18,214 nucleotides of DNA, taken from assembly GCA_943704415.1 (NCBI GenBank), contig CALSCO010001664.1, forward strand, positions 1 to 18,214. The letters are read 5' to 3'. The notes beneath the pieces were generated by a model that was given only the letters and a program-made list of their open reading frames with translations, did no database searches and was not told the DNA's origin. The first letter of the stretch is position 1. Every line of letters starts with the position of its first letter. Positions 16,953 through 18,214 of the stretch are shown here, one piece after another. Source of the DNA: Parvularia atlantis (lineage: Eukaryota; Opisthokonta; Rotosphaerida). Position numbers and translations under genes: made by a program.

Positions 16953-18214
16953 TCACAGGTCAAGCTCCTTCTGGATGTCGTCAAACGACTCCTCGACCGA
17001 GAACAGCTTCTTGTAGCCGAGGAGCTTGGCGGCGCGGGAGCAGTCGAGCTTGGCCTGCGCGCGCGTCATCCCACGCAGTGCGAGCGGCATGCACCACCAA
17101 ACGCACCTCGATCACGGTGTAGAAGAGCGCGTTCTTGTTGAACATGAAGATGTCCCAGGTGGCGTAGCCGGCCGTGTACCAGTCGAAGAACGAGTTGAAG
17201 AGGAAGATGGTGCGCTGCAGCTGTGCGAGCGCGCTCCGGTCAGGCTCGAGCTGCCACCGTCTCGCAACGGCCTGCGCACCCAGACGGGCATATACACGTT
17301 GCCGAGGATCGGGTGCTTGCGCCGGCGCGACGCGATGCCGCCGCGGTATTGCCGGTAGCTCATGATGGCTGGCACAAGGGTTGAGCCCTCCAGCGGTGTG
17401 TATACAGCGTGTGCGGGACACACCGTCGCGGTCCTCGCCGCCGTTATCGATGAAGAAGCCCTTGCCGCCCAGCTCGTCCTTCAGGTCGAGCAGTTTCTGC
17501 GCGCGGGCGGGCGTGAGCGTGCATGTTTGCCACGCGCTGTGTGCACCTCGGCCGCCAGCTTGTGCCACAGCGCCCAGTTCTTGCAGTAGATAAAGCTGCT
17601 CTCGTGTAGGCTGTCCGTGGTGTGGATAACGAAGCTCTCGTACGCGACGCGGTGCGTCTGGAGCTGTGCGCGAGGCGTCGGTTGGCCACGGACGGTGTGC
17701 CGTGCGCACGCGCCGACGCGCCTTGTCGCCGGGGCCGTAGGGCACGCAGGGGCGCAGCGACACGGTCACGAGGCGGCCGCGGCCGTTAGCCTCCTGCACG
17801 CGCATTTCGGCGATGCTGGGCGCGCGCTCGTCAGGCACTCGAGTGGCCACCGCAAAACGCACATACCGCTTCGTCTTGCCGTAGAGCGACGTGAGCTGCT
17901 CAGGCGTGACGTCGAGGAAGTGCTCCTCGGTCCAGGCGGGCGGCTTGTCGTTGTTGGGGCCGACGACCGATGCAAACGAGCTCGTGTACCTGCGGGACGA
18001 CGGCTATGTCGGCAACCGACAGACGGGCGGACGGGCAGCGCGCGACGCACACGAGGCGCTCGACGCCGAGGCGGATGCACGCGTTGATGACGTTGGTCGC
18101 GCCGGTCACGTTCACGTCCTGACGGAGCAGCAGCAGCAGCAGCAGCAGCTGAGCGACGCAGCGCGCGCCGGACTGCGGTGCGCACCCAGAGGCGGTGCGC
18201 GCGGTACTTGTGGT
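16953..18214 (-). CDS. 3-beta-HSD / sterol-4-alpha-carboxylate 3-dehydrogenase-like (ERG26-like), C-terminal part
   Basis: Extended short-chain dehydrogenase; the N-terminal NAD-binding part lies beyond the right edge. Visible exons are 18214-18186, 18118-18051, 17989-17867, 17815-17710 (or -17722), 17663-17547, 17496-17424, 17368-17280, 17220-17107 and 17054-16953, giving 272 codons before the TGA. Landmarks are DVNVTGATNVINACIRLGV, LVYTSSFASVVG (catalytic Ser region), LYGKTK with the Y-x-x-x-K pair (Tyr 17883-17881, Lys 17871-17869), VTVSLRPCVPYGPGD, KNWALWHKLAAE, GGKGFFIDNG and a C-terminal AKLLGYKKLFSVEES. ERG26 oxidises and decarboxylates C4-carboxysterols in the ER during ergosterol synthesis. 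The middle part is divergent, so another 3-beta-HSD-type dehydrogenase is possible. The YGPGDK junction has two in-frame donor choices, a GT at 17709 or a GC at 17721. Confidence 0.75.
18128..18148 (-). repeat. (CTG)7 repeat in an intron of the ERG26-like gene
   Basis: Seven CTG units on the coding strand lie in intron 18119-18185, ending about 9 nt before the acceptor CCGTCAG. The repeat takes the place where the other introns carry a branch site and polypyrimidine stretch. Confidence 0.8.

Noticed and set aside
15641-16984. 447-aa minus-strand open frame
   Set aside because: It is antisense to the METTL9-type gene, with an Arg/His/Gln-rich composition and no domain. The + strand has the SAM-binding motif and family signature.
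17710-17724. Second GC-AG intron in the ERG26-like gene (donor after GPGDK at 17721)
   Set aside because: A normal GTGCGC donor at 17709 in the same phase also closes the frame, so the GC site is not required. The resulting intron would be 46 nt, so the GC option is not excluded.
1-18214. Biosynthetic cluster, mobile element or viral insertion
   Set aside because: All genes are unrelated housekeeping families with the same intron style and base composition. I saw no transposase, reverse transcriptase, terminal repeats or composition break.

Overview
The window is nuclear DNA from a GC-rich, gene-dense and very intron-dense fungus. A basidiomycete yeast of the Malassezia / Ustilaginomycotina kind fits best, but that placement is inference. 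Nearly every gene is cut by introns of about 50-70 nt. Most have a GTGCG-type donor, a CTGAC-like branch site and a GCGCAG-type acceptor. I rebuilt each gene by joining exons so that the reading frame closes. By my reading there are 73 introns in seven protein genes; none is confirmed by transcript data.

Layout, left to right: (1) the last codons of a GH2-type beta-galactosidase (+, 1-114); (2) a TCP11/SOK1-family protein with an IQ motif (-, 2968-196, 7 exons, 801 aa); (3) an intron-containing tRNA-Arg(UCU) (+, 3067-3168) with its T-run terminator, lying in the divergent promoter; (4) kynureninase (+, 3222-5247, 10 exons, 464 aa); (5) an ABC1/ADCK2 (Cqd1-type) mitochondrial atypical kinase (-, 7950-5352, 15 exons, 604 aa); (6) an oxysterol-binding protein with PH, FFAT and ORD parts (+, 8191-11830, 19 exons, 860 aa); (7) a SAPS/SIT4-associated PP2A-like phosphatase regulator (+, 12193-15480, 17 exons, 747 aa); (8) a METTL9/DREV methyltransferase (+, 15770-16875, 3 exons, 328 aa); (9) the C-terminal part of a 3-beta-HSD/ERG26-like dehydrogenase (-, 16953 to beyond 18214).

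The genes are ordinary eukaryotic housekeeping genes. They do not form a pathway or cluster, although the OSBP and the ERG26-like enzyme both concern sterols, and kynureninase feeds NAD synthesis. Transcription alternates: three convergent pairs have only about 77-104 bp between stop codons, and two divergent pairs share short promoters. I saw no mobile element, CRISPR array, virus-like gene or secondary-metabolite cluster.

The points most worth checking concern expression and splicing: a frame-constrained GC-AG intron in the OSBP gene; an OSBP 5' region that either carries a short hydrophobic uORF overlapping the start codon as ATGA or is removed as a 136-nt intron that opens an upstream in-frame ATG; several stop-free introns whose length is a multiple of three; a tRNA gene embedded in the kynureninase promoter; and a clear FFAT motif in the OSBP.
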